Shown here: piece by piece, positions 55,997 to 64,000 of the stretch
Layout of the letters: each line of letters begins with the position of its first letter
Numbering within the stretch: position 1 is the stretch's first letter
Assembly (NCBI GenBank): GCA_014238905.1
Contig: JABAAE010000015.1
Coordinates: 161,442-225,441, forward strand
Length of the DNA: 64,000 nucleotides
Reading direction: 5' to 3'
DNA from: Planctomycetota bacterium
GTDB taxonomy: Bacteria; Planctomycetota; Planctomycetia; Pirellulales; Pirellulaceae
The notes under the pieces: model-generated
The model's database searches: none
Told to the model about the DNA's origin: nothing
The model's input: only the letters and a program-made list of their open reading frames with translations
Program-made: the position numbers and the translations under genes

Positions 55997-57631
55997 TTGT
56001 ATTCGCTTCCCATTGCTCGGTGCATAGCCTGGAAACAAATTGATATAATCAGGCGGCGTTCGGGTCATCAGATCCCGTTGCGACCTACATCTCATCCCCA
56101 GATTGTTGTTTCCGAGCCTACATTGCCACACTTCGATCCTCCGTCAGAGAAACTTCACTGGACCACCTATTCCTCGGTAGACCTTAAACTCGCCCTTGAG
56201 AAGATCACTAATACGCTTGCCGATTTTGTCGATCGTTCCAGGCAATCCCTCGATCCGGTCGTCTCCTTGCAGCCGGTCAAAGAGATCACTCAGCACCTCG
56301 CCCTCGACGACTATCTACGCAGATCAGGGCAGGGCAGTCCAGCCGATTTACTGGACGAATTCATTGCCAATTACCTGACGACTGTCATCCGACTCAACGA
56401 CCCACGATTCATTGGGCACCAGGTCGCCCGACCCCATTTTGCTTCGGCTCTGGCAGATCTGGTAAATGGTTTGACGAACAATGGAATGGCGGTTTACGAA
56501 ATGGGCCCCGGCCCGGTAGCCCTTGAAAAATATATTGTTGATTGGTTACTCAAATTTGTTCCTTGGGGTCAAAACAGGACCCAATCTTCCACCCATGTAA
56601 CCGGCGGCGGTTTTTTGACCCATGGGGGATCGATCGCCAACCTGACCGCTTTACTGGCGGCCAGAGGCACATTTGATTCCGAAAGCTGGCAAAACGGTAT
56701 CAATCCAGCCCACGTTTTTCTCATCCCAGATACCAGCCATTACTGCGTAAAACGCGCGATTTGCATTTTAGGCTATGGCGAAAAAAACATTTTGATGTTG
56801 CCAACCGATTCGACGGGAAGAATCGATACCAGTCAGCTTGAGGCAACCTATCAAAGGGCTCTCAATGCGAACAAGATCCCGGTCGCCGTTTGCGCCAACG
56901 CATGCACCACTTCCACGGGTTTATATGACGACTTAAAAACCGTAGGGGAATTCGCCCGGTCGCATGCCCTTTGGTTTCACGTCGACGGTGCCCACGGAGC
57001 CAGCGCATTAATCAGTGATGCTCACCGCTCTCTCCTCAATGGAATCGAATTAGCGGATTCACTTGTATGGGATCAACACAAACTCCTCCAGACCTCCGCA
57101 CTTTGCACCGCGATTCTTTTTCGCAATCCTGATTCTCTCAGCCGAATCTTCCAACAACAGGCAGCCTATCTTGGCGACAATGAAAATGCGGAATTCCCGG
57201 ACTTGTTCCATCAAACGGTCGAATGCACCAAAATTCCAATGGGCCTAAAATTTTTCTTGATTCTGCTGGCCACCGGAGAAAACGGACTGCGTGAACTCCT
57301 CGAGGCACTTTTTCAACGCACGGCTGAAATCCATCAATTGATTTCCAATCGAGCTGGATTTGTTTGCGATTATGTACCTCAATCAAACATCCTTTGTTTC
57401 CAATACCGTCCTGAACAATTGAACCAATTTGAAGTGCGAGATCAGATCATCGATGAAGGAGAATACTACTTTACCCGCACCGAAATCAAAGGGAAGAAAT
57501 ATTTTCGATTCACCGTAGCCAACCCGGAAACAACCGACAAGGTTGTTCTGGGTCTGTTGCAACGCATTGAAAATTTTGATGGTCGGCAGGCGACTGGAAG
57601 CGTTTCCGACCAAAACGAAGCAGGGAGTTGA
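55997..57631 (+). CDS. Group II PLP-dependent decarboxylase-like enzyme
   Basis: The 544-codon frame encodes a fold-type I PLP enzyme like aromatic amino acid, glutamate or diaminobutyrate decarboxylases. Motifs: NDPRFIGHQVARPHFAS, THGGSIANLTALLAAR (cofactor phosphate loop), WFHVDGAHGASALIS (the PLP Asp) and VWDQHKLLQTSALC with the Schiff-base Lys at about 362. The substrate is not evident. The TTG at 55997 lies well before the conserved region; TTG 56123 is a plausible later start. It is divergent from the cytochrome gene. Confidence 0.88.
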   Translation: MYSLPIARCIAWKQIDIIRRRSGHQIPLRPTSHPQIVVSEPTLPHFDPPSEKLHWTTYSSVDLKLALEKITNTLADFVDRSRQSLDPVVSLQPVKEITQHLALDDYLRRSGQGSPADLLDEFIANYLTTVIRLNDPRFIGHQVARPHFASALADLVNGLTNNGMAVYEMGPGPVALEKYIVDWLLKFVPWGQNRTQSSTHVTGGGFLTHGGSIANLTALLAARGTFDSESWQNGINPAHVFLIPDTSHYCVKRAICILGYGEKNILMLPTDSTGRIDTSQLEATYQRALNANKIPVAVCANACTTSTGLYDDLKTVGEFARSHALWFHVDGAHGASALISDAHRSLLNGIELADSLVWDQHKLLQTSALCTAILFRNPDSLSRIFQQQAAYLGDNENAEFPDLFHQTVECTKIPMGLKFFLILLATGENGLRELLEALFQRTAEIHQLISNRAGFVCDYVPQSNILCFQYRPEQLNQFEVRDQIIDEGEYYFTRTEIKGKKYFRFTVANPETTDKVVLGLLQRIENFDGRQATGSVSDQNEAGS

Positions 57632-57862
57632 GTGATTGAAACAACCGTTAATAATTATCAAACCGGTTGACCTACTCTTCTGGTTGAAGAGGTGTCCATG
57701 AAATCCACCAGTCGCTCACTCCGGTATTGCCAACTTCAAGTCGGTATTGCAAAATCACCGACTGGGAATCGCCAAATCCCAAACACCGGTTTATCAAATC
57801 TGGTTGCCCCATTGAACAATTCACTGTCAGGCGATGTTGTCAACAAAGAACATGTTGTCCCT

Positions 57863-58075
57863 ATGAACGTTGAACTACCCTCCAATACGATTCGGTTGGA
57901 TCATTTTTTGCAGCTTTGTGGAGTGCCAACTGGCGGGCAAGCAAAAATGCTCATCCAACAAGGCTTGGTCATCGTCAATGATGCTGTGGAAACTCGTCGT
58001 CGCAGAAAACTAGTGCAGGGCGATTCGGTTTCCATTGAAGGCGAAGTCTACGAAGTTGAGATGTCAAATGAATAA
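57863..58075 (+). CDS. S4-domain RNA-binding protein (YbcJ-like)
   Basis: From the ATG at 57863 the product is 70 residues: IRLDHFLQLCGVPTGGQAKM, LIQQGLVIVNDAVETRRRRK and GDSVSIEGEVYEV. This is one complete S4 domain, as in small YbcJ-family proteins that bind structured RNA. The frame is open back to a GTG at 57692, but those 57 residues are unlike the family. Confidence 0.88.
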   Translation: MNVELPSNTIRLDHFLQLCGVPTGGQAKMLIQQGLVIVNDAVETRRRRKLVQGDSVSIEGEVYEVEMSNE

Positions 58076-58466
58076 TGGTTCGCAGCAGTATGGGTACTTT
58101 GCGACGGCCAGACCACTGAAACCGGGTTCGGCTCAAGAAAGAACCAGTGTTTTTTTGTAATCCTGGGTTCCGGTTTCGGTGTTACTAGGTTCCAAACGGA
58201 ATCGACCGCTTCATCCCAATGGTCAAAGGGAATCGCTTGGCCACCCGCCCCTCTTCAATGAAGATCGAGGCCTGACTGAAAGAACCTCTTTTCGAGCCAA
58301 GCCAGTGGTGCGACGCAGTCCAAGATCCAAGGTCCAAATTCTCAAGTTCAGCGTTGTTCCTTACTGGGATCTCATTGACTGGGATACTGGCTTCGAGATG
58401 CCGGGCCTGGGGTCTCCATTTCGCGCCGAACACCGATAAAGGAACGGGGCGGTCTTTAGCCCGATA
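58076..58466. other. Convergent intergenic region without recognised features
   Basis: 391 bp between the S4-domain gene and the DUF1501 gene. Overlapping frames on both strands exist at 58179-58439 but neither product looks like a protein family. I see no clear terminator. Confidence 0.4.
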
Positions 58467-59957
58467 CTAAGCCAATATCTTTTTGACGACATGGGCTTCC
58501 TTGACACCAGTCATGCGTTGGTCCAGCCCCTGAAATGCAAAGGTCATGCGGTTGTGATCGATCCCCAACTGGTGGAGGATCGTCGCGTTCAAATCCCTTA
58601 CATGGACCGCATCGTCTTCGAATCTGGTCGTTGTCGCTCCAGATGGATCGACGATGTTGTAGCTGTAGTCATCCGTTTGACCATGAACCACGCCCCCTTT
58701 GATTCCACCCCCGGCGCACCAAGCTGTAAAACACCGAGGATGATGATCCCGACCATAATCTTCCCGGGTCGGATTCCCCTGACAATAGACTGTACGACCA
58801 AATTCCCCTCCAAATACCACCAGGGTATCCTTGAGCAAATCCCTTTGCTTCAAATCCCTGAGTAAAGCAGCCGCTGGTTGATCGATATCGTAACATTGCC
58901 CCTTCATTTTTGGCGGTAAATTGGCATGATGATCCCACCCACGATGATAAACTTGAACAAATCGCACATCGCGTTCGATCATGCGGCGAGCAAGCAGACA
59001 ATTGCGGGCAAACGTTCCGTTCTTGGATACTTCCGGACCGTACAGCTCAAGCGTGCTTTTTGTCTCACCGGTCAGATCGGTTAATTCTGGAACCGAAGCC
59101 TGCATCCGAAAAGCCATTTCCTGCTGCGCGATCGTCGTCTGGATTTCTGGATCACCTATCTCAATAGCATGTTTTTGATTGAGTTGGGTTGCCAGATTCA
59201 GAATTCTGGATCGGGTCTTCCGATCGATCCCTTTGGGGTTGGATAGAAAAAGGACAGGATCTCCAGAGGACTGCAACATCACTCCCTGGTGACGGGAGGG
59301 CAAGAACCCGGTTCCCCACAACCTTTTGTAAAGCGCTTGCACGTTTCTTTTATCACCCGACCAGACCGCTGAATTCAGGACAATAAAATCGGGGAGATTG
59401 TTATTCATAGATCCCAGACCATAGCTAAGCCAGGCCCCCAGGCTCGGTTTGCCTGGAATTTCGGACCCAGTGCAGATGAGTGTTTTTCCCGGATCATGGT
59501 TGATGGCGTCGGTATGCATCGACCGAATGAAGCAAATATCATCTACAACATTAGACAAATGGGGAAGTAACTCACTCATCCAGATGCCACTTTGACCTTT
59601 CCGGGTAAATTTGAATTTAGTTGGTTGAACGAGCTGAGTTCGGCCTCGGGTCATGGCTGTGACCCGTTGTCCTCCGCTGATTGTTTTGGGCAATGGCTGC
59701 TTAAATTTTTCAGCCAGACCGGGTTTGTAATCAAACAAATCCAATTGACTCGGCGCACCTGCCATAAAGAGAAAAATCACCCGCTTTGCCTTTGGCAAGA
59801 AATGCGGCAATTGATCCATCTTACTCAGAGCAGGGGCATCAGCGGCGACTTGACTTGCCGCCAAATTTCCGAGCACGGCCGCTCCTAATCCCATTCCAGA
59901 ACGGCTTAGAAAACGACGACGATTGGCGATCGTTTCAAAAAACGGTGATGAATTCAT
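58467..59957 (-). CDS. DUF1501 Tat-exported protein
   Basis: The 496-residue protein has a twin-arginine signal (NRRRFLSRSGMGLGAAVLG, about 12-30) and the alkaline-phosphatase-like DUF1501 core: KRVIFLFMAGAPSQLDLFDY, CFIRSMHTDAINHDPG, GGEFGRTVYCQG, GRDHHPRCFTAWCAGGGIKG and HATILHQLGIDHNRMTF (seen as LNATILHQLGIDHNRMTF). It starts 2 bp after the stop of the DUF1549/DUF1553 gene, the standard planctomycete pair, so the two are co-transcribed. The reaction is unknown; members resemble sulfatases or phosphatases. Confidence 0.95.
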   Translation of the reverse strand: MNSSPFFETIANRRRFLSRSGMGLGAAVLGNLAASQVAADAPALSKMDQLPHFLPKAKRVIFLFMAGAPSQLDLFDYKPGLAEKFKQPLPKTISGGQRVTAMTRGRTQLVQPTKFKFTRKGQSGIWMSELLPHLSNVVDDICFIRSMHTDAINHDPGKTLICTGSEIPGKPSLGAWLSYGLGSMNNNLPDFIVLNSAVWSGDKRNVQALYKRLWGTGFLPSRHQGVMLQSSGDPVLFLSNPKGIDRKTRSRILNLATQLNQKHAIEIGDPEIQTTIAQQEMAFRMQASVPELTDLTGETKSTLELYGPEVSKNGTFARNCLLARRMIERDVRFVQVYHRGWDHHANLPPKMKGQCYDIDQPAAALLRDLKQRDLLKDTLVVFGGEFGRTVYCQGNPTREDYGRDHHPRCFTAWCAGGGIKGGVVHGQTDDYSYNIVDPSGATTTRFEDDAVHVRDLNATILHQLGIDHNRMTFAFQGLDQRMTGVKEAHVVKKILA

Positions 59958-59959
59958 GG

Positions 59960-62383
59960 CTAGTCCCTCGTCTTTGCGACATCAAGGTTGAGGACTGAAT
60001 TGATCAAAGCCGACAAGGCCGCAAATTCAATCCTGTCTTCTGTTTGTTCTACCGGCAAACCGCCGGTAATCAATTTGGTCAGTTCCTGGTCTTCCCGGTA
60101 CCCGGCTTTTAGCTGAGCCAGCCCGTCGGCCAGCAGTTTGGATTCGGCGGCGTCGGGTTTCCTGGCCGTCAACGATTGATATAGATAGTCAATTCTCTGT
60201 TGGTCATCGTCAAAAGACTGAATTAACTTCAACGCCAGTTTTTTGGCGGCCATGAAATACTGTTCTTCATTCATCAACACCAACGCCTGCAGAGGAGTGT
60301 TCGTCCGTTCTCGGCGGGCTATGCAACTCTCACGGGTAGGGGCATCAAAGATCGTCATTTGCGGCGGGGGCATTGCCCGTTTCCAAAAACTATACAGGCT
60401 ACGGCGAAGAATTTTTTCTCCCGTATCAGCCTGAAAGCTATACGTGCTGGAAGACTTCATGGAAACTGATTTCCAAAGGTTGGGGGGTTGGGGCGGTTTA
60501 ACGCTCAACCCATACATTTCGCGATTCAATAGACCACTCACCATCAGAATTTGATCACGTATGGTTTCTGCATCGAGCCGAAACCGGGACCCTCGCGCCA
60601 GACGACGGTTCTCCCTGTCTCGACGGTATTCCTCCGGCGAAGCAACAGAGGATTGCCGGTAAGCCTGCGACATGACAATTTCTTTGACCAAGGACTTGAT
60701 ATCCCAGTCATTTTCCACAAATCGTATCGCCAAATGATCCAACAGTAGCGGGTGAGATGGGACCTCACCCTGTGCGCCGAAGTCTTCAGAAGTCTTCACC
60801 AGGCCAACGCCAAAAAACTGCTGCCAAATTCGATTGACAGCCACTCGAGCGGTCAATGGATTCCCCGGATCGGTCACCCAATTGGCTAAGTCCATTCTCG
60901 TGGGAACCTCCTCGCGACTTTGGAGAGGCGGTAGAAAATCCGGGGTTCCCCGACTCACCTTCTCACCAAGTTGATCGTAAGCCCCGCGAATCCGAATTCT
61001 TGTTTCACGAATGTCTGGACGTTCTTTCATGACCAGCGTCGTTGGAGCCGTTTTCAAAATCGCTGCGATTTTTTTGGCAGCCAAATCCATCTGCTTTTGT
61101 GTCTCGGCAATCTCAGACTCTATCTTTTCTTTGTCCGATTTCTCGTTTTCAAGCAACTTTTCCAACTGCTTCAATTTTTTCCGCGACGAATCGGCCACGC
61201 CTTGATTGACAGCCATCAACTCGCTCTGCGCGGAACTTGGAACACTGATAAAGGGTGGATGCCTATTCCGTCCCGGTGTTTCCGGGGCAGCGTCGATGTT
61301 GTTGAAAAAGGCATAAAGGCGGTAGAAATCTTTTTGAGAAATTGGATCGTACTTATGATCATGACACTGAGCACACTGCACGGTCAGCCCGAGAAACACT
61401 GTTCCAAATGCGGTCACCCGGTCGACCACGTTACGGTGAAAACTCTCCTCTGGCAAAGCGGTCCCACGATCAATGATCAAGTGAAGCCGATTGAATCCTG
61501 ATGCCACCAATTGGTCCGTGGTGGGAGAGTCATAAAGATCACCTGCTATCTGGTCGGCCACAAATTGATCAAATGGCAAATTATTGTTAAACGCATCAAT
61601 GACCCAATCGCGGTAGGGAGTGACTTCCCGCGCATGATCGTGGTGAATCCCGTTGGTGTCGGCGAAACGGACCAGATCGAGCCAAAAACGGGCCATGTGC
61701 TCACCAAAACCTTTGCGTTGCAACAGTCGGTCGACTAGTCGTTCATAGGATTCTGGTGAATCATCTTTCAAAAATCCATCAATCTCTTGAACCGTCGGCG
61801 GAAGCCCAATGAGGTCCAGTGAAAGACGTCTGATTTGAATTCGTTTTTCGGCAGACTGCTTGGGGGCAAGCCCTTTTCGACGCAGGTTATCGAAAACAAA
61901 ACGATCGATATCGCCATGGTCCCAAGCAGGTGGTAGCGACTTGGGAATCGGCGGTTTTTTCCCACCGGCGAAGGACCAGTGTTTTTGGAATTTTGCCCCT
62001 GCCAAAATCCATTTCTTGATCAGTGCTTTCTCCTCAGCGGTGAGTGGTTTTTTTTTGGAATCGGCTGGCGGCATCAATACATCTGGATCGCCAGAATTAA
62101 TCCGATTCCAAAGCGTACTTTCGCTTAACCGATGAGGAGTAATGACGGCATCTTCCTCCCGGTCCGCAAACGGACTTTCATCTCCACTGGCTTGATCCAA
62201 TCGCAAATCACCTTCTCTGGCTTCAGCATCCGGACCGTGGCACTTAAAACACCGATCTGAAAGGAGGGGACGGATATCACGGTTGAAATCAACGGTTTCG
62301 TCCTGGGACCAACTTACATCGCCCAAGGCCCCAAAGAGGCCAACGATGAAAGACATTCTCAATAATGGAGTGTGCTTGATCAT
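59960..62383 (-). CDS. Planctomycete cytochrome c + DUF1549/DUF1553 protein
   Basis: From the ATG at 62383 (807 residues) the protein has a signal peptide ending near DVSWSQ, a haem motif CFKCHG (C45, C48, H49), DUF1549 with QCAQCHDHKYDP, a charged coiled-coil (about 410-450; LLENEKSDKEKIESEIAE) and DUF1553 (NPLTARVAVNRIWQQFFG; APTRESCIARRERTNTPLQA, in part). The open frame to 62467 adds 28 residues before the signal peptide and is less likely. It heads the pair with the DUF1501 gene. Confidence 0.95.
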   Translation of the reverse strand: MIKHTPLLRMSFIVGLFGALGDVSWSQDETVDFNRDIRPLLSDRCFKCHGPDAEAREGDLRLDQASGDESPFADREEDAVITPHRLSESTLWNRINSGDPDVLMPPADSKKKPLTAEEKALIKKWILAGAKFQKHWSFAGGKKPPIPKSLPPAWDHGDIDRFVFDNLRRKGLAPKQSAEKRIQIRRLSLDLIGLPPTVQEIDGFLKDDSPESYERLVDRLLQRKGFGEHMARFWLDLVRFADTNGIHHDHAREVTPYRDWVIDAFNNNLPFDQFVADQIAGDLYDSPTTDQLVASGFNRLHLIIDRGTALPEESFHRNVVDRVTAFGTVFLGLTVQCAQCHDHKYDPISQKDFYRLYAFFNNIDAAPETPGRNRHPPFISVPSSAQSELMAVNQGVADSSRKKLKQLEKLLENEKSDKEKIESEIAETQKQMDLAAKKIAAILKTAPTTLVMKERPDIRETRIRIRGAYDQLGEKVSRGTPDFLPPLQSREEVPTRMDLANWVTDPGNPLTARVAVNRIWQQFFGVGLVKTSEDFGAQGEVPSHPLLLDHLAIRFVENDWDIKSLVKEIVMSQAYRQSSVASPEEYRRDRENRRLARGSRFRLDAETIRDQILMVSGLLNREMYGLSVKPPQPPNLWKSVSMKSSSTYSFQADTGEKILRRSLYSFWKRAMPPPQMTIFDAPTRESCIARRERTNTPLQALVLMNEEQYFMAAKKLALKLIQSFDDDQQRIDYLYQSLTARKPDAAESKLLADGLAQLKAGYREDQELTKLITGGLPVEQTEDRIEFAALSALINSVLNLDVAKTRD

Positions 62384-62912
62384 GCAAGAATAACGGTGAA
62401 CAGGGAATAATATAGAAACAGCTCCTATTTTATCCAGCATCAACAGGTAGGAAAGCTGCCTCAGCAAAAAAGTGCCATCGACTGATCCCGCCTGCCTTTG
62501 CCAAAACAGCAGCTGAAACCTTCTTTTTCATGATTTGGCATTCAATTAGCTACAAATCCACTTCGATCGCTCCTGCAGTATTGCAATGAACGTTTGCCAA
62601 TGTCTTCTCATTGGTAATGAGCACCAAAACCAACGTTGAAGCATCCATCATCGTCTCTGCAGGCAAAGCTCGTCCTAGTCGAAAAATCCTGCAAGGCATC
62701 CAAGCCAGCTATCTTGTTCTCTAATTCATTGTCATTTCGAATTATCTTGAAGAATCACAACCCTGAAATCCCCATCGCGGAGCGTGCCTCGAGTAACGAT
62801 ATCCGTAGGGAAAAACGGTTAGTCGCTATTGAATTGGATGATCGCCTTCTTGAGAATCAGATTTTCGGTATAATCTGACGCGTGCCAGTTTTTCTTTGAT
62901 CTTTCGCACTTT
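62384..62912. other. Intergenic region with tRNA promoter
   Basis: 529 bp between the cytochrome gene and tRNA-Leu. A TTG-started 80-codon frame at 62636-62878 has no recognisable product. The 3' end holds the tRNA promoter. Confidence 0.4.
62869..62874 (+). promoter_or_regulatory. -10 element of the tRNA-Leu promoter
   Basis: A consensus TATAAT 38 bp before the mature tRNA. A TTGAGA at 62850 is only 13 bp upstream, too close for a normal -35, so the -35 is weak or unusual. Confidence 0.5.
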
Positions 62913-62996
62913 GCCCGAGTGGCGGAATTGGCAGACGCTCAGGATTTAAAATCCTGTGACCTTACGGTCGTGCGGGTTCAAGTCCCGCCTCGGGTA
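62913..62996 (+). tRNA. tRNA-Leu(TAA)
   Basis: An 84-nt type II tRNA. The acceptor arm GCCCGAG (62913-62919) pairs with CTCGGGT (62989-62995) with a terminal G-T pair; A62996 is the discriminator. The anticodon stem-loop is at 62940-62956 with TAA at 62947-62949, followed by a variable arm and the GGTTCAAGTCC T-arm. CCA is not encoded. A recombinase gene follows, so the 3' end is a likely attachment site. Confidence 0.97.
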
Positions 62997-63063
62997 CTCT
63001 CAAAGATCCCTCTTTCCCCTTGTTTTTACCGTTCCCGGCCGCTACAAAAGCAAAAACAGCAAA

Positions 63064-63087
63064 TTTTTGTAACCGTTTTTGTAACCG
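63064..63087. repeat. Tandem duplication, 12 bp x 2
   Basis: TTTTTGTAACCG occurs twice between tRNA-Leu and the recombinase gene. It could be a recombinase binding site or another member of the short-duplication set. Confidence 0.9.
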
Positions 63088-63096
63088 GGAAGCGAA

Positions 63097-64000
63097 ATGA
63101 GTGGCAATAAGAAAAGGGTTCTGACCCTCAAGGGTGGCAAGTATTGGGTCAAAAAGATCAATGGCAAAATCCATCATTTTGGTACTGATTACGACGAATC
63201 TGTCAAAAAGTATCTCAGTGAAAAGCCATATCTAGATGCCGGGCTAACCTCGCCTGACAAGGGTGCAAAAACGATAAAGGATTTACTCAACTCCTTTTTA
63301 TCGGACCGCATGGAAAAGGTGTCTAACGGCCAACTGGTTAAACGCACCTACGACGACTACCAGGAAGTTTGCGACATCATCGCCAAGGCAATAAACAAAA
63401 ACACCGCCATTGAATTTTTAGCAGTCGAACACTTTGACAAACTGCGTGTGGAACTAGGCAAAGGTAAAATCCAGAAAACCATATCGCCGAAAAAGCTGAA
63501 TCAACGTCTGGGATATGCTCGATCGATTTTCAATTATGCAACAACAGACAATCGGTTTATCGATCGCCAATTACCCTGCAAATCGGCTTTGCAGTGCGTT
63601 TCTAAGCGTGAACTACGACGCTATCAATCAACGCGGCCAAAACGACTAATAACGGCGTTAGAACTCAATTCTGTTATTGAGCGTTCATCACCAAAGTATA
63701 AAACCATTTTCTTACTAGCGATCAATGGGGGCATGAACAATTCTGACGTAAGCAAACTGTCAGTTGATGAAGCCGAAAAAGCGATCGAAAGCGGCGTTTT
63801 AGAATATGCCCGCCGAAAGACATTTGTAGAAAGAGTTATTCCATTATGGCCCGAAACCGTGGATTCGATGAAAACGACGGTAGCAGACCGAATGAACAGT
63901 CCTGAACCAAATTTGTTATTGTCAAAAAATGGTCGCCCATACTCTGCTTACAAACGTGGCGATATGATGTCGCAAGAGTTTTACAACAAGTTAAAAGCAT
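63097..64000 (+). CDS. Tyrosine recombinase (integrase), cut by window end
   Basis: At least 301 residues are visible with no stop before the end. The product has an N-terminal beta-hairpin (LKGGKYWVKKINGKIHHFG), a helical core-binding domain (about 55-150) and the start of the catalytic domain (about 185 on). The pattern RRKTFVERVIPLWPETV is typical of planctomycete integrases. In the first catalytic box the sequence is LLAINGGMNNSDVSKL, with Asn where TGLRxSEL has the catalytic Arg. I recall the same kind of change in other planctomycete integrases. The HxxR and Tyr boxes lie beyond the window, so activity cannot be judged. Confidence 0.88.
   Translation, partial: MSGNKKRVLTLKGGKYWVKKINGKIHHFGTDYDESVKKYLSEKPYLDAGLTSPDKGAKTIKDLLNSFLSDRMEKVSNGQLVKRTYDDYQEVCDIIAKAINKNTAIEFLAVEHFDKLRVELGKGKIQKTISPKKLNQRLGYARSIFNYATTDNRFIDRQLPCKSALQCVSKRELRRYQSTRPKRLITALELNSVIERSSPKYKTIFLLAINGGMNNSDVSKLSVDEAEKAIESGVLEYARRKTFVERVIPLWPETVDSMKTTVADRMNSPEPNLLLSKNGRPYSAYKRGDMMSQEFYNKLKA

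Larger units (their letters stand above)
62997..64000 (+). mobile_element. Probable left end of an integrated element at tRNA-Leu
   Basis: A tyrosine-recombinase gene starts 100 bp after the 3' end of tRNA-Leu, in the same direction. This is the classic position of an integrase in an island inserted at a tRNA. The element runs past the window, so its other end and attachment repeat are not visible. Confidence 0.5.

Noticed and set aside
62919..63110. A 63-codon frame starting MAELADAQDLKSC
   Set aside because: It is the translation of the tRNA-Leu gene, a well-known false ORF.
62962..63177. A minus-strand frame ending in AGLEPARP
   Set aside because: Antisense of the tRNA-Leu 3' part and the integrase start; also a known artefact.

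Overview
The window looks like a chromosome segment of a planctomycete (Planctomycetota, probably Pirellulales/Planctomycetales) of intermediate GC. The evidence is lineage-typical protein content: two DUF1549/DUF1553 proteins with an N-terminal CxxCH cytochrome domain, one paired with a DUF1501 Tat protein; a large PVC-type CxxCH dehydrogenase beside an SGNH/GDSL protein; a DUF1080 protein; a FloA/NfeD cluster; a ResB-CcsA fusion; a PEP-CTERM protein; and many secreted proteins of unknown function.

Layout. 1-5.8 kb: a PhzF-like isomerase, a stand-alone NusG paralogue, an SBF-type transporter, chorismate synthase (aroC) and an unknown exported protein that overlaps the next gene tail to tail. 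5.7-11.3 kb (minus): a lipoprotein gene translationally coupled to a 1478-aa ResB-CcsA cytochrome c maturation fusion. 11.9-14.8 kb: hisG and a divergent MurE-like ligase. 14.8-19.1 kb (minus): a moxR / DUF58 / transglutaminase operon. 19.2-19.7 kb: a gene-free stretch with strong hairpins and an intrinsic terminator, a candidate small RNA. 19.8-30.5 kb: fxsA, a membrane-anchored beta-propeller protein, the SGNH + PVC-cytochrome pair and an outer-membrane-like protein. 30.7-34.8 kb: hpnE, RNase P RNA (rnpB), a six-copy 15-bp tandem array, a ribbon-helix-helix protein and a PEP-CTERM protein. 35-42.3 kb: a YhaM-like HD exonuclease, then a minus-strand run of long NfeD, short NfeD, FloA, an unknown protein and a beta-hydroxyacid dehydrogenase. 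42.7-53.3 kb: unknown exported proteins, a DUF1080+SMP-30 fusion, a ZIP transporter, a YdjY-domain protein, a heparinase-like protein and a YggS-family PLP protein. 53.4-62.4 kb: two PSCyt1/DUF1549/DUF1553 proteins, a PLP decarboxylase, an S4 RNA-binding protein and a DUF1501 protein. 62.9-64 kb: tRNA-Leu(TAA) followed at once by a tyrosine-recombinase gene cut by the window end, probably the left edge of an integrated element.

The most unusual feature at window scale is the number of short perfect or near-perfect tandem duplications (units 12-21 bp, 2-6 copies). I counted seventeen, both in intergenic DNA and inside genes. Inside well-supported genes the unit is always a multiple of three (15 or 18 bp); the 13- and 16-bp units occur only outside genes. 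Two duplications run across a stop codon (the PVC-cytochrome gene and floA). This suggests a continuing micro-duplication process filtered by coding constraint.

Most genes are housekeeping or lineage-typical. No CRISPR array, rRNA or complete prophage is visible. The least explained items are the candidate RNA at about 19.3-19.7 kb, the tandem duplications, the MurE-like enzyme without the usual MurE signatures and the element beginning at the tRNA.
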